From a bacterium (GTDB lineage: Bacteria; UBA10199; JACPAL01; GCA-016699445): a stretch of 64,000 bases of DNA. The notes under the pieces were generated by a model. That model ran no database searches, was not told the origin of the DNA, and was given only the letters and a program-made list of their open reading frames with translations. The translations under genes and the position numbers were made by a program. Shown here piece after piece: positions 8,701-14,769 of the stretch (the stretch's first letter is position 1; each line of letters begins with the position of its first letter). The stretch spans positions 1 to 64,000 of the forward strand of contig DATIGE010000003.1 of NCBI GenBank assembly GCA_035454885.1, read 5' to 3'.

Positions 8701-10969
8701 AGAAGACCGGGGTGATCGAGCCGTTGATGCCGTGGTCCCGGTCGCCTTCATTGGTGACCAGAACCTCGGCGATCCGGCCGTCCGCGTTCAGGTCGCCTCC
8801 AAAGGCCATGGCGGCGGGGTTGTAACCGACGGGGATCTCGACGACGTTCCCTTTCGTATCCTCCATGGCCGTTACTTCGTCCGCGTCCACAAGGCCGTCG
8901 GCGTCCTTGTCCTTGACTTCATAGAACGTGATGTAACCGCAGCCTTGGGAACCGGGGTCTCCAGGCTTCACGATGACGCTGCCCCCGCCCGCCTTGCCCA
9001 CTTCGATGCCCTTCGTGTCGGCCATGTTGACCTTGGAGTCCCCGTTCGCGTCGTCGAAATCCCCCGAACCCGCCTTCAAACTGGGATTCCGGAACCGGAT
9101 GTGCTTGTTCGTCGTGCTAAAGCAGTCGACCGGACCGCGATTGAGGACCAGAAAGCTGGAGGACAGCCTGACGTCGTCGATCAGGTTGAAATCCGGCAGG
9201 AAAGGACACTTGACACGCACGTCGTCGGCCGGGTCCGGCGTCCCCTTGTGGTCCGCGCAGGTGATCTCGGCCGGAAGGCCCAGGACAAAGACGGGATTCT
9301 TCGACCCCTTCAAGGGCACGTTGCTGACCTTCTGGATGTCCTTGTTGGTCATCGTCCTGGGGCAGGCGTTGATCTTCTGGGCACCCGTCGGCGAGCCCGT
9401 GGTCAAGCAGGTCGTGCAGGCCGCTCCCAAGGGGTCCGACTGGCAGGTCGGGCAGATCCCGTCCAGGCAGCCCGCGTCGGCACTCAGGGCGCGGTTGTTC
9501 AGAAAATCGGCATAGCCGTTGCCCGCGGCGTCGCGCTTGAGGATCACCATGTCGCTCGGCGTGTCGAAGCCCAGGTAGGACATCAGCATCGAAACCAGGA
9601 GCGTGGACTTCTCGCTCAAGGGGCCCCCTCCGCCCGAAAGGACCTTCTGGAGGCTCGGCATGTCCAGGCTGAAGAAATTGCCGAAACCGACGCCGACCGG
9701 CAGCTTGTTTTCGTCATCCAGCTTGACCGTATCCACCTCGAAGGCCAGGTTGATGACGTCCATGCTGTCGACCTCGATGCAGAATCCCTTGCCGGAGCAT
9801 TGCGTGTCGTCGTTGCACTTCGTCGTCTTTTCCAACGAACAGACCTTCTTCCCGCCGGGGAGGAAGGGAATGACGTTGTCCTCCGAGTCCTGATAGACCT
9901 CGCCCACGGGGTTGCCGAGATAGACGTGATCCGGGGCCACGTCCGTCGGGTCGATGTTTTGATTGGTGCCCGGCACCGCCACGGGGCTCATCCAGCCCAT
10001 GCATCCGGCGTAGGTGAAGCCGGTGCCGCCGCCGGAATCGAAATCGAGACCGATGCTCAACAAGTCGGCCGGAGACACGGGGTCCGCGGTGATCTTGAGG
10101 GCGCAGAGGGGATTATAAAGGAACGGATCGAAGACCATGACGTGGGGCGTGAGGGGCTGTGCGGCCAGTCCTCCCTTGCTCCCGACGAACGAGAACATGG
10201 GGTGGTTGTTGCGCTTCTCATAGTCGCTGCAACGCCAAGTCGCCCAACCTCCGATCGCCTCTCCGTTCGGATAGGTCGATCCGGAGGCGTCCATCTGGTA
10301 GCTGCCGTTCTTGCAAAGCGCCGTCGAGATGTCCGTGTCGAAGTATCCCGTCGTGCCCACCGTGCGCCAGGTGTCGTAGATCGGGGTCGGCTGAAGAAAG
10401 GCCTGGGGCCGCGCCTTGGCGCTGCCGAAACCTCCTCCGGTCGTCCCGCCCGTGGTCCCGCCGGTCGTCCCGCCCGTGGTCCCGCCCGTGGTTCCACCGG
10501 TCGTTCCACCCGTCGTCCCGCCCGTGGGATAGGTCCCGAACCCGCCGGGGATCCAACCCACGCTGCCGCCCGGATTGGTCCCGATGTAACCGCCCGTGGC
10601 CGGCGTGTAGCGGCCGCCGGGATATGTCGTCCCGATGCTCGGCCCCGTCGAAAGACCGCTGGTTCCTCCCGTTGTGGTCCCGCCCGTCGCGTTGTCGCAG
10701 ACGCCGTCCGCCTCGGGCGTCGCCGCCAGTTCATCGATGCAGCACTTCCAGTCCTCCGTGCCTTCCGCATAACCGTTGTTGCAGCAAGTGTGTTCGTGTG
10801 TGCCGTCCGCGTATTTCGAGCAATCCCTCGCCAGGACCACGACACCGGTCACCGGCGCTTCGGCCGCGGCGGGCTGTGCGTGCAGGGTCTTGTGATTCAT
10901 CGCGGGGAGAAGAGCGAAGGACAAGACCCCCACCAAGAATACCGCGGTGTTTTTGAAGGAAGCTTTCAT
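5756..10969 (-). CDS. A1: giant secreted Cys-rich, EF-hand/dockerin-loop protein with GCGC + TM + basic C-terminal anchor
   Basis: A protein of 1737 residues. The ATG at 10969 is preferred over one at 11071 because it opens a signal peptide (MKASFKNTAVFLVGVLSFAL) and lies downstream of a sigma-54-like promoter. Features in order: a Cys-rich N-terminus with the EDWKCC motif shared with A2-A4; two Thr/Gly tetrapeptide-repeat linkers; a long central body with many calcium-type loops of D-x-N/D-x-D/N-G pattern (for example DVNGDGTINPGDE and DTNGNGYIDVADT), as in EF-hands and dockerins; and a second Cys-rich block with QQCCLINYGTIEGGVNMC. The tail is GCGCDMK, a hydrophobic helix, then RKRASARK. 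This tail matches the MYXO-CTERM style of sorting signal. The role is probably surface display or adhesion; the family is not otherwise recognised. Confidence 0.8.
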   Translation of the reverse strand: MKASFKNTAVFLVGVLSFALLPAMNHKTLHAQPAAAEAPVTGVVVLARDCSKYADGTHEHTCCNNGYAEGTEDWKCCIDELAATPEADGVCDNATGGTTTGGTSGLSTGPSIGTTYPGGRYTPATGGYIGTNPGGSVGWIPGGFGTYPTGGTTGGTTGGTTGGTTGGTTGGTTGGTTGGGFGSAKARPQAFLQPTPIYDTWRTVGTTGYFDTDISTALCKNGSYQMDASGSTYPNGEAIGGWATWRCSDYEKRNNHPMFSFVGSKGGLAAQPLTPHVMVFDPFLYNPLCALKITADPVSPADLLSIGLDFDSGGGTGFTYAGCMGWMSPVAVPGTNQNIDPTDVAPDHVYLGNPVGEVYQDSEDNVIPFLPGGKKVCSLEKTTKCNDDTQCSGKGFCIEVDSMDVINLAFEVDTVKLDDENKLPVGVGFGNFFSLDMPSLQKVLSGGGGPLSEKSTLLVSMLMSYLGFDTPSDMVILKRDAAGNGYADFLNNRALSADAGCLDGICPTCQSDPLGAACTTCLTTGSPTGAQKINACPRTMTNKDIQKVSNVPLKGSKNPVFVLGLPAEITCADHKGTPDPADDVRVKCPFLPDFNLIDDVRLSSSFLVLNRGPVDCFSTTNKHIRFRNPSLKAGSGDFDDANGDSKVNMADTKGIEVGKAGGGSVIVKPGDPGSQGCGYITFYEVKDKDADGLVDADEVTAMEDTKGNVVEIPVGYNPAAMAFGGDLNADGRIAEVLVTNEGDRDHGINGSITPVFCQGGYGKNNPNPFATEVVEDVNGDGTINPGDERYLGVDANNDGDYDDPGDTKPKATEYPICETGLIVDDMPVKQPDFLSGNPWWLTLATFKGHMKSFDDDGDPATPEVPLPGAGIFPADVAFTFIDSFESSKGDFAVCLNDVENSPYKKFWNEVAFKCQDIKTAPLQAGSPPVVRPLAKGLSLYPLGITNLPLGIGVYDDHLGGADAYLAQAGTKWAPGFYFTMTHGGVELPLARCQDLAVGFNNSHEIGLYTNEVDKAAPVMKNFYPCKGEFSPPEKAKGLVLDATTPIYNQWKHASDDKTKDNNWGPKYLLAKTVNAHTERAMRDGDPVFFYHRFWDDPVQYAGDHSWVWDFQFDFSQDLGVVNGAPLKFPAEASGLSGSGAAGLPNESCNRDRFEMDTLMRDTNSRGAYASLSSSAKTPIDVLQPDPKTPHPCFQRYNEPLKQACCMLTDYPNAATWGLIYATLQDSCPYRDPMECCVMQNEGKPKPAWWPADKPWGGPYVDWTTLTPVETTYAGEGVNQCKCDKKSEAFDAAKGAYDAAPGPATLPPYVAAYKDYYCGCLGADPNGWCNDCSVLPPAIQPCCKDTNGNGYIDVADTIAAFTDPACSGTTTGGTTGGTTGGTTGGTTGGTTGGTTGGTTGGTTGGTTGGTTGGTTGGTTGGTTGGTTGGTTGGTPGGGCDSMPPPLQDCCHKVDTDDNGVIDGGEAAMVPALCGGECSNFMAYIDNTGTMQQCCLINYGTIEGGVNMCNSTGSHDPCYAAYVAHEPPPPGCVNPSCETDPTLAECPTVPGGGETPLTPIEEGKVICEPLNPGNIVNGIPIAWEKDKTATAVVVRYKPKDPLTALDTVKVIQTGGLIGQPHGTTFPEYGNESAGETLLLTKAATAGLTEVKEVFDVALPKSLIGQKYAGDMTVALYVNDMKIGDATCAAGGEVMGGGEGCGCDMKAEGPADFANLVIGLVALIPLALMAGIRKRASARK
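6671..6868 (-). repeat. 12-bp-period tandem repeat encoding (TGGT)n linker in A1
   Basis: About sixteen copies of a 12-bp unit of the type CCCGTNGTNCCN (plus strand) encode a Thr-Gly-Gly-Thr linker between two Cys-rich blocks of A1. The third-position base varies between copies while the peptide stays constant, so the repeat is held at the protein level. A Gly/Thr linker suggests a flexible, possibly O-glycosylated spacer. Confidence 0.85.
10432..10527 (-). repeat. 12-bp-period tandem repeat, N-terminal (TGGT)n linker in A1
   Basis: About seven to eight copies of the same 12-bp unit as at 6671-6868, about 3.6 kb away in the same gene. They encode a second Thr-Gly-Gly-Thr linker near residue 170 of A1. 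Having two separate arrays in one gene suggests copying between them by slippage or recombination. Confidence 0.8.
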
Positions 10970-11041
10970 AGGCCCTGCCCTTTCTTGATTTTTCCGTGAC
11001 GCGCCGGAATTATCGCCTCCGGCGAACCTACCAGATGTTTG

Positions 11042-11057
11042 TGCAAGTTGAGTGCCA
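11042..11057 (-). promoter_or_regulatory. Sigma-54 (-24/-12) promoter upstream of A1
   Basis: The minus strand reads TGGCACTCAACTTGCA, which matches the sigma-54 consensus TGGCACG-N4-TTGCW at all but one of its fixed positions, with the essential GG and GC correctly spaced. The predicted transcription start is near 11031, about 62 bases before the A1 ATG at 10969. It is the only gene start in range. Sigma-54 promoters require an enhancer-binding activator; AT-rich palindromes lie about 130-155 bp upstream of the predicted start. Confidence 0.6.
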
Positions 11058-11162
11058 GAGCACAAAGACACACTCCAAAAATAAGATGCCGAAAAATATA
11101 AAGAAATCAGGGATTCCGTATTCGCTTGTTCTTATATCACTCCCCCTTGATCTTCTCAAAAA

Positions 11163-11185
11163 GATAATTCTTATCATTTTGATAA
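11163..11185. promoter_or_regulatory. GATAA/TTATC inverted repeats, possible activator or Fur-like site
   Basis: The sequence reads GATAA-N3-TTATC-N5-GATAA, three alternating half-sites, in an AT-rich patch between the A2 terminator and the A1 promoter. It lies about 132-154 bp upstream of the predicted A1 transcription start, the usual distance for a sigma-54 enhancer site. It also resembles a Fur box, which uses GATAAT half-sites. Which regulator binds, if any, cannot be told. Confidence 0.3.
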
Positions 11186-11191
11186 AACAAA

Positions 11192-11222
11192 GGACCCCCG
11201 GACTTTGGCCGTCCAGGGGCCC
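11192..11222 (-). terminator. Rho-independent terminator of the A3-A2 operon
   Basis: A hairpin of two 12-base arms with ten pairs (11192-11203 with 11211-11222) and a 7-base loop lies about 30 bases beyond the A2 stop. On the minus strand it is followed by TTTGTTTTATC. It separates the A3-A2 operon from A1, so A1 needs its own promoter. Confidence 0.75.
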
Positions 11223-11250
11223 TCGTTGGAATCGAATCAAGAACGAGAAT

Positions 11251-12558
11251 CTATATTTTCTTTCGAACCGATCTCAGGACGATCATCGGCACAGCGAAGA
11301 TCAAGGCCATCACGAGGTAGGCCAGGATCTGTTCTCGGGGACTCAACCGCGCCGTCATGTCACAGCCGCAGGCCCCTTCCGAGTGCAGGAAGTGCATCTC
11401 CGTGCACGTCGCAGTCCCCGCCCCACCCTCCAGCGTGTTGAGCGAGACTTGGACCTCGAACGGGGCCTTCCACTCTCCGGCCATGGACTTGGGCGTCGGG
11501 GCATAGACCGTGAACGTGGGCGGGTTGTTCGCGTCCGAGATCGACTTCGTGCTCATCGACTTGGGCGCCGTGACCGTCGCCCCGAAGTCCGCAGGCTCCG
11601 CCTCCCCTTCCACACGGATCTGGCTTCCGGAGACCTGCGTCAAGGTCGCCGACACCACCGGGCCCGCCGAGGACGGCACCGTGTAATCGATCTCGTACTT
11701 TCCTTCCACGGGCTCGCCCACCTGGGCCACCGAGCACGTCAGCGCGTCCGCCGATCCCGATGGCGTCGTGGGCGTCCCTCCCGTCGGGGTCGGACCGCCG
11801 CCCGTCACGTTGTTGCACATGTTGATGTCGCCCTCGATGACCCCGTAGTTGATCAGGCAGCACTGCTGGAACACGCCCGAGTTCGTCACGTGCTCGGCCC
11901 AGTTCGTACAGCCCTCCTTGGCCCCGGGACCTTTTTCGATGCAGCCGGCCATGACGAACCACAGCAATCCGCCCTTCTCCTCGCAGCACGACTTCATCTT
12001 GGGGTCGCCGACCACGTCGCAGTCGATCTTCGGAATCGGCGGGCAACGCGGGCATTCGGGGCAACCGTTGCAACGGTCGTTCGGATTGTGGAGGCACTGG
12101 GGAAGGCCGGTCACGGGCATTTTTGCGTCGACCGCGATGAGGCTCCCGCAGGTGTCGTCCGTGCAGGGATTCCCGTCATCGCACCCCTTGGAGTCGCCCT
12201 TGGCGCAGCAGGCCCATTCGGGGTTGGTTTCGTAAATGCCCGCCTTGCAACACTTCTCCTCGGACGAACCGGCTGGGTAAAGGGGCGTTTCCGTGCAGAC
12301 GTCCTTGCCGAGGGCGGGAATGCCGAGGCACTTGGGCTTCGTGCAAAGATCGCCGTCCAAATCGGTGGTGCAGTCCGCGTCGGTCTTGCAACCATTCGGG
12401 GTCACGTCGATCCTGTCCAGGGGCGTCACCTCGAGGGGCCTCCGGTAGATTTCCCCCGCGGGCTGAGCGTATGCCGCGTGGCCCGTGAAGGCCGTAAAAA
12501 GGACAAGGGCGGCGGCGCTCAGGAATCGCGCCAGGACGGATCGCTCACGACTTTTCAT
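11251..12558 (-). CDS. A2: secreted Cys-rich surface protein with GCGC + TM + basic tail
   Basis: A protein of 435 residues. The ATG at 12558 is chosen because AAGGAG sits 8 bases upstream and it opens a signal peptide ending near AAYAQP. It overlaps the stop of A3 as ATGA, so the two are translationally coupled. Order of features: a Cys-rich N-terminus with a DADC...CTKPKC pattern; a PEWACC motif; PRCPPIPKIDCDVVGDPK; CCEEKGG; QQCCLINYGVIEGDINMC; a Pro/Thr linker; a roughly 130-residue beta-rich domain; then GACGCDMT, a hydrophobic helix and RSVRKKI. It is almost identical to A3 over the last two thirds, at DNA level too, so the pair is a recent duplication or is homogenised by gene conversion. 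The molecular function is unknown; surface anchoring is inferred from the tail. Confidence 0.8.
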   Translation of the reverse strand: MKSRERSVLARFLSAAALVLFTAFTGHAAYAQPAGEIYRRPLEVTPLDRIDVTPNGCKTDADCTTDLDGDLCTKPKCLGIPALGKDVCTETPLYPAGSSEEKCCKAGIYETNPEWACCAKGDSKGCDDGNPCTDDTCGSLIAVDAKMPVTGLPQCLHNPNDRCNGCPECPRCPPIPKIDCDVVGDPKMKSCCEEKGGLLWFVMAGCIEKGPGAKEGCTNWAEHVTNSGVFQQCCLINYGVIEGDINMCNNVTGGGPTPTGGTPTTPSGSADALTCSVAQVGEPVEGKYEIDYTVPSSAGPVVSATLTQVSGSQIRVEGEAEPADFGATVTAPKSMSTKSISDANNPPTFTVYAPTPKSMAGEWKAPFEVQVSLNTLEGGAGTATCTEMHFLHSEGACGCDMTARLSPREQILAYLVMALIFAVPMIVLRSVRKKI

Positions 12559-13943
12559 GAAACACTCCTTGTTTTCTTGGCCTTCGCCCGTACGACGCGA
12601 ATCATCCACAAAGGAAGACTCAAGAGCGCGGCCATCACGAGGTAGGCGACGATCTGCTCACGCGAGGTCAGTTGGGAGGTCATGTCGCAGCCGCAACCCT
12701 GCCCTTCCGCGTGCAGGAAATGAGACTCCGTGCACACCGCCGTTCCCGCCCCACCCTCCAGCGTGTTGAGCGAGACTTGAACCTCGAACGGCGCCTTCCA
12801 TTCCCCGATCATCGACTTCGGCGTCGGGGCAAAAACCGTGAACGTGGGAGGATTGTTCGCATCCGAGATGGCCTTCGTGCTCATCGACTTGGGCGCCGTG
12901 ACCGTCGCCCCGAAGTCCGCCGGCTCCGCCTCCCCTTCCACACGGATCTGGCTTCCGGAGACCTGCGTGAGCGTCGCCGACACCACCGGGCCCGCCGAGG
13001 CAGGAACGGTGTAGGAGACCTCAAACTTCCCTTCCACGGGCTCGCCCACCTGGGCCACCGAGCACGTCAACGCGGACGCCGATCCCGACGGCGTCGTGGG
13101 CGTCCCGCCGGTCGGGGTCGGACCGCCGCCCGTCACGTTGTTGCACATGTTGATGTCACCCTTGATCACCCCGTAGTTGATGAGACAGCACTGTTGGAAG
13201 ACTCCCGAATTCTCCACATACTTGGCCCAGTTCGTGCACCCTTCCTCGGAGCCGGGTCCCTTGTCGATACAACCAGTCAGGACGAACCAGAGCAATCCCC
13301 CCTTTTCCTCGCAGCACGACTTCATCTTGGGGTCGCCGACCACGTCGCAGTCGATCTTGGGGATCGGCGGACAGTCGGGGCACCGGGGGCACTCGCCGGG
13401 CCTGCAATTCGCAATGGGGGTTTCCGGCTGGCACTTGCCGATAGGCCAGCCCCACCCGGTCGCACCGTCGGCCGTGACGGTTCCTTCGGGGCACTTTCCG
13501 TCCACCATGGTCACGGTGCATTTCGGGGCCGTGCAGCGATCTCCGTCCTTCTCGCAGTCCGCGTCCTTAGAGCACTCGCTGGGCGGCGGGGCGGGGGGCA
13601 CGCAGGGCACGCAATTGGGATTCTTATCGAAGCCGCAGACGCCGACCCCACCCACCACCTTGCAGACCGGCTTCGTGCACGGGTCCATGTCGTCGGGGCA
13701 ATCCGCGTCCGCCGTGCATCCGTTCTTCGGCGGCACGCAGGAACAAGTCGTTCCCCCGCTGTCCAGACAACATTTGAAATCGGTCGGTGAGGCGGACATG
13801 CCGCATTTCGTGCAACAATCCTTGTACGGCTGAGGGGCGGCCGGGTTGGCGCAGATTTCTATCAGCGTGAAGGCCCGCGCCTCGGCCGGAACCAGCGCCA
13901 CGAAGACCGCGGCGAACAGCCCAAGAAGGATCCACCTTTTCAT
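12555..13943 (-). CDS. A3: secreted Cys-rich surface protein, paralogue of A2
   Basis: A protein of 462 residues. The ATG at 13943 is preferred over 14018 because it has GGGAGG 7 bases upstream, starts a clear signal peptide (MKRWILLGLFAAVFVALVPA, cut near ARA) and lies about 30 bases after a sigma-54-like promoter. The N-terminus has CCTKCGMS and TDFKCC, then two NGC-x-x-DADC / CTKPVC type repeats; A2 has one. From PRCPDCPPIPKIDCD on it parallels A2: CCEEKGG, QQCCLINYGVIKGDINMC, a beta-rich domain, GCGCDMT, a hydrophobic helix, and a basic end (RVVRAKAKKTR). It is the first gene of a two-gene operon with A2. Confidence 0.8.
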   Translation of the reverse strand: MKRWILLGLFAAVFVALVPAEARAFTLIEICANPAAPQPYKDCCTKCGMSASPTDFKCCLDSGGTTCSCVPPKNGCTADADCPDDMDPCTKPVCKVVGGVGVCGFDKNPNCVPCVPPAPPPSECSKDADCEKDGDRCTAPKCTVTMVDGKCPEGTVTADGATGWGWPIGKCQPETPIANCRPGECPRCPDCPPIPKIDCDVVGDPKMKSCCEEKGGLLWFVLTGCIDKGPGSEEGCTNWAKYVENSGVFQQCCLINYGVIKGDINMCNNVTGGGPTPTGGTPTTPSGSASALTCSVAQVGEPVEGKFEVSYTVPASAGPVVSATLTQVSGSQIRVEGEAEPADFGATVTAPKSMSTKAISDANNPPTFTVFAPTPKSMIGEWKAPFEVQVSLNTLEGGAGTAVCTESHFLHAEGQGCGCDMTSQLTSREQIVAYLVMAALLSLPLWMIRVVRAKAKKTRSVS

Positions 13944-13956
13944 ACCGAGCCTCCCG

Positions 13957-13972
13957 CGGGCCTTCGGGCCCG
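13957..13972 (-). promoter_or_regulatory. Perfect hairpin at the predicted 5' end of the A3-A2 mRNA
   Basis: CGGGCC-TTCG-GGCCCG forms a 6-bp GC stem with a tetraloop. It lies exactly at the 5' end of the transcript predicted from the sigma-54-like site (start near 13973) and just before the GGGAGG ribosome binding site. It could stabilise the mRNA or limit access to the ribosome site. Confidence 0.35.
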
Positions 13973-13983
13973 TTCTATGCATT

Positions 13984-13999
13984 AGCAATACAGATGCCA
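13984..13999 (-). promoter_or_regulatory. Sigma-54-like promoter upstream of the A3-A2 operon
   Basis: The minus strand reads TGGCATCTGTATTGCT. The -24 GG and -12 GC are correctly spaced, and the match to TGGCACG-N4-TTGCW fails at two positions. The predicted start near 13973 gives a 30-base leader before A3. It is weaker than the sites before A1 and B3 but has the same logic. Confidence 0.42.
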
Positions 14000-14075
14000 T
14001 CCTACCGCAAAAAAGCATCCCTGACTACGGCTTCGTTAAGAAGGATCGGCATTTGCCGGCCTTCGAGTTTCCCCG

Positions 14076-14480
14076 CTATTCAGCCCGAAATTCCTTTAAG
14101 GGAACGGCGATCCGTGGAAAGGCGGCGATGACCTTCCGGTCCGTCGTCACCAAGGAAACGTCCAGTTCCTCGGCGAGGGCCACGAATTCGCAGTCATAGG
14201 CCGAACAAGGGGATTTCCGGACGAGATTCATGATCTTTTGACTCGCGACGGCGTACTCCCGTCCGCGCAACTGCTCCTCCGCCTTCTCGACGATCTGGAG
14301 AGCCGTCTCGAAGGGTAATTTTCCGCGCCTGAGGAGACCCGCCATCACGTTCCGGAACTCCGATCTCCAAAGAACCGGCGAGCTCCATTCGGAATCCTCG
14401 GAGAGGACCCGCTCGGCTTGGAGCGTCAAATCCCCAGGAATCCAAAGATAGGCGATGACGTTGGTGTCGACGACGATCAT
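14076..14480 (-). CDS. vapC: PIN-domain ribonuclease toxin (VapC/FitB type)
   Basis: A 134-residue PIN nuclease, the toxin of a type II toxin-antitoxin pair that cleaves RNA. The four acidic metal-binding residues expected in PIN domains are present: D5 (VVDTN), E41 (SEFRN), D96 (AYDCEF) and D114 (TTDRKV), so it looks active. Its ATG (14480) overlaps the antitoxin stop as ATGA. The gene sits between the surface-protein genes A4 and A3 and points the same way; the A3 promoter lies just downstream of its stop. Confidence 0.9.
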   Translation of the reverse strand: MIVVDTNVIAYLWIPGDLTLQAERVLSEDSEWSSPVLWRSEFRNVMAGLLRRGKLPFETALQIVEKAEEQLRGREYAVASQKIMNLVRKSPCSAYDCEFVALAEELDVSLVTTDRKVIAAFPRIAVPLKEFRAE

Positions 14481-14716
14481 GCACGTCCATGGTTCTTGAG
14501 GCGATTCAAGGCGGGTCCGGTCACCTTGCCTTTGAATTTGGCCCTGAGAGCGCGGGCACTGGACAAGAGAAGATCCGCGTCGATGCGTCCGGCCCCCAGC
14601 ACCTGCTCCAAACAGGCGATGATCTCGCTGTTGAGGCTGCGGTGGTGGCGGACCGCCCGGCGGCGCAGTTCGCGATGGATGTCCTTGGGAATGCTTTTAA
14701 GGGTCAGAGCGGCCAC
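14477..14716 (-). CDS. vapB: Ribbon-helix-helix antitoxin (VapB/FitA type)
   Basis: A 79-residue antitoxin with an N-terminal ribbon-helix-helix DNA-binding motif (LTLKSIPKDIHRELRRRAV...LNSEII) and a C-terminal toxin-binding tail, as in FitA and related VapB proteins. The GTG at 14716 is preferred: GAGGAGG lies 5 bases upstream and the motif then starts right at the N-terminus, as in the family. An ATG at 14743 lies inside the operator-like palindrome and has no ribosome site. Stop and toxin start overlap (ATGA). It should repress its own operon by binding the 29-bp inverted repeat upstream. Confidence 0.85.
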   Translation of the reverse strand: MAALTLKSIPKDIHRELRRRAVRHHRSLNSEIIACLEQVLGAGRIDADLLLSSARALRAKFKGKVTGPALNRLKNHGRA

Positions 14717-14740
14717 GACGGCCTCCTCGTTATTGGCAAC

Positions 14741-14769
14741 CATAAAGAAACCATAATGGTTTCTTTATG
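14741..14769. promoter_or_regulatory. 29-bp perfect inverted repeat, operator of the toxin-antitoxin operon
   Basis: Two 14-base arms (CATAAAGAAACCAT and its exact complement) flank a single central A, in an AT-rich patch. It lies 25 bases upstream of the antitoxin GTG and directly against the A4 stop codon (14770-14772). Ribbon-helix-helix antitoxins bind such repeats to autoregulate. It could also act as a hairpin at the end of the A4 transcript. Confidence 0.7.

Noticed and set aside
1750-11000. Long plus-strand open frames opposite recG and A1 (for example 1750-3612 and 7298-10999)
   Set aside because: They are antisense shadows of well-supported minus-strand genes in GC-rich DNA. Their translations are Arg/Gly-rich with no recognisable domain or signal peptide.
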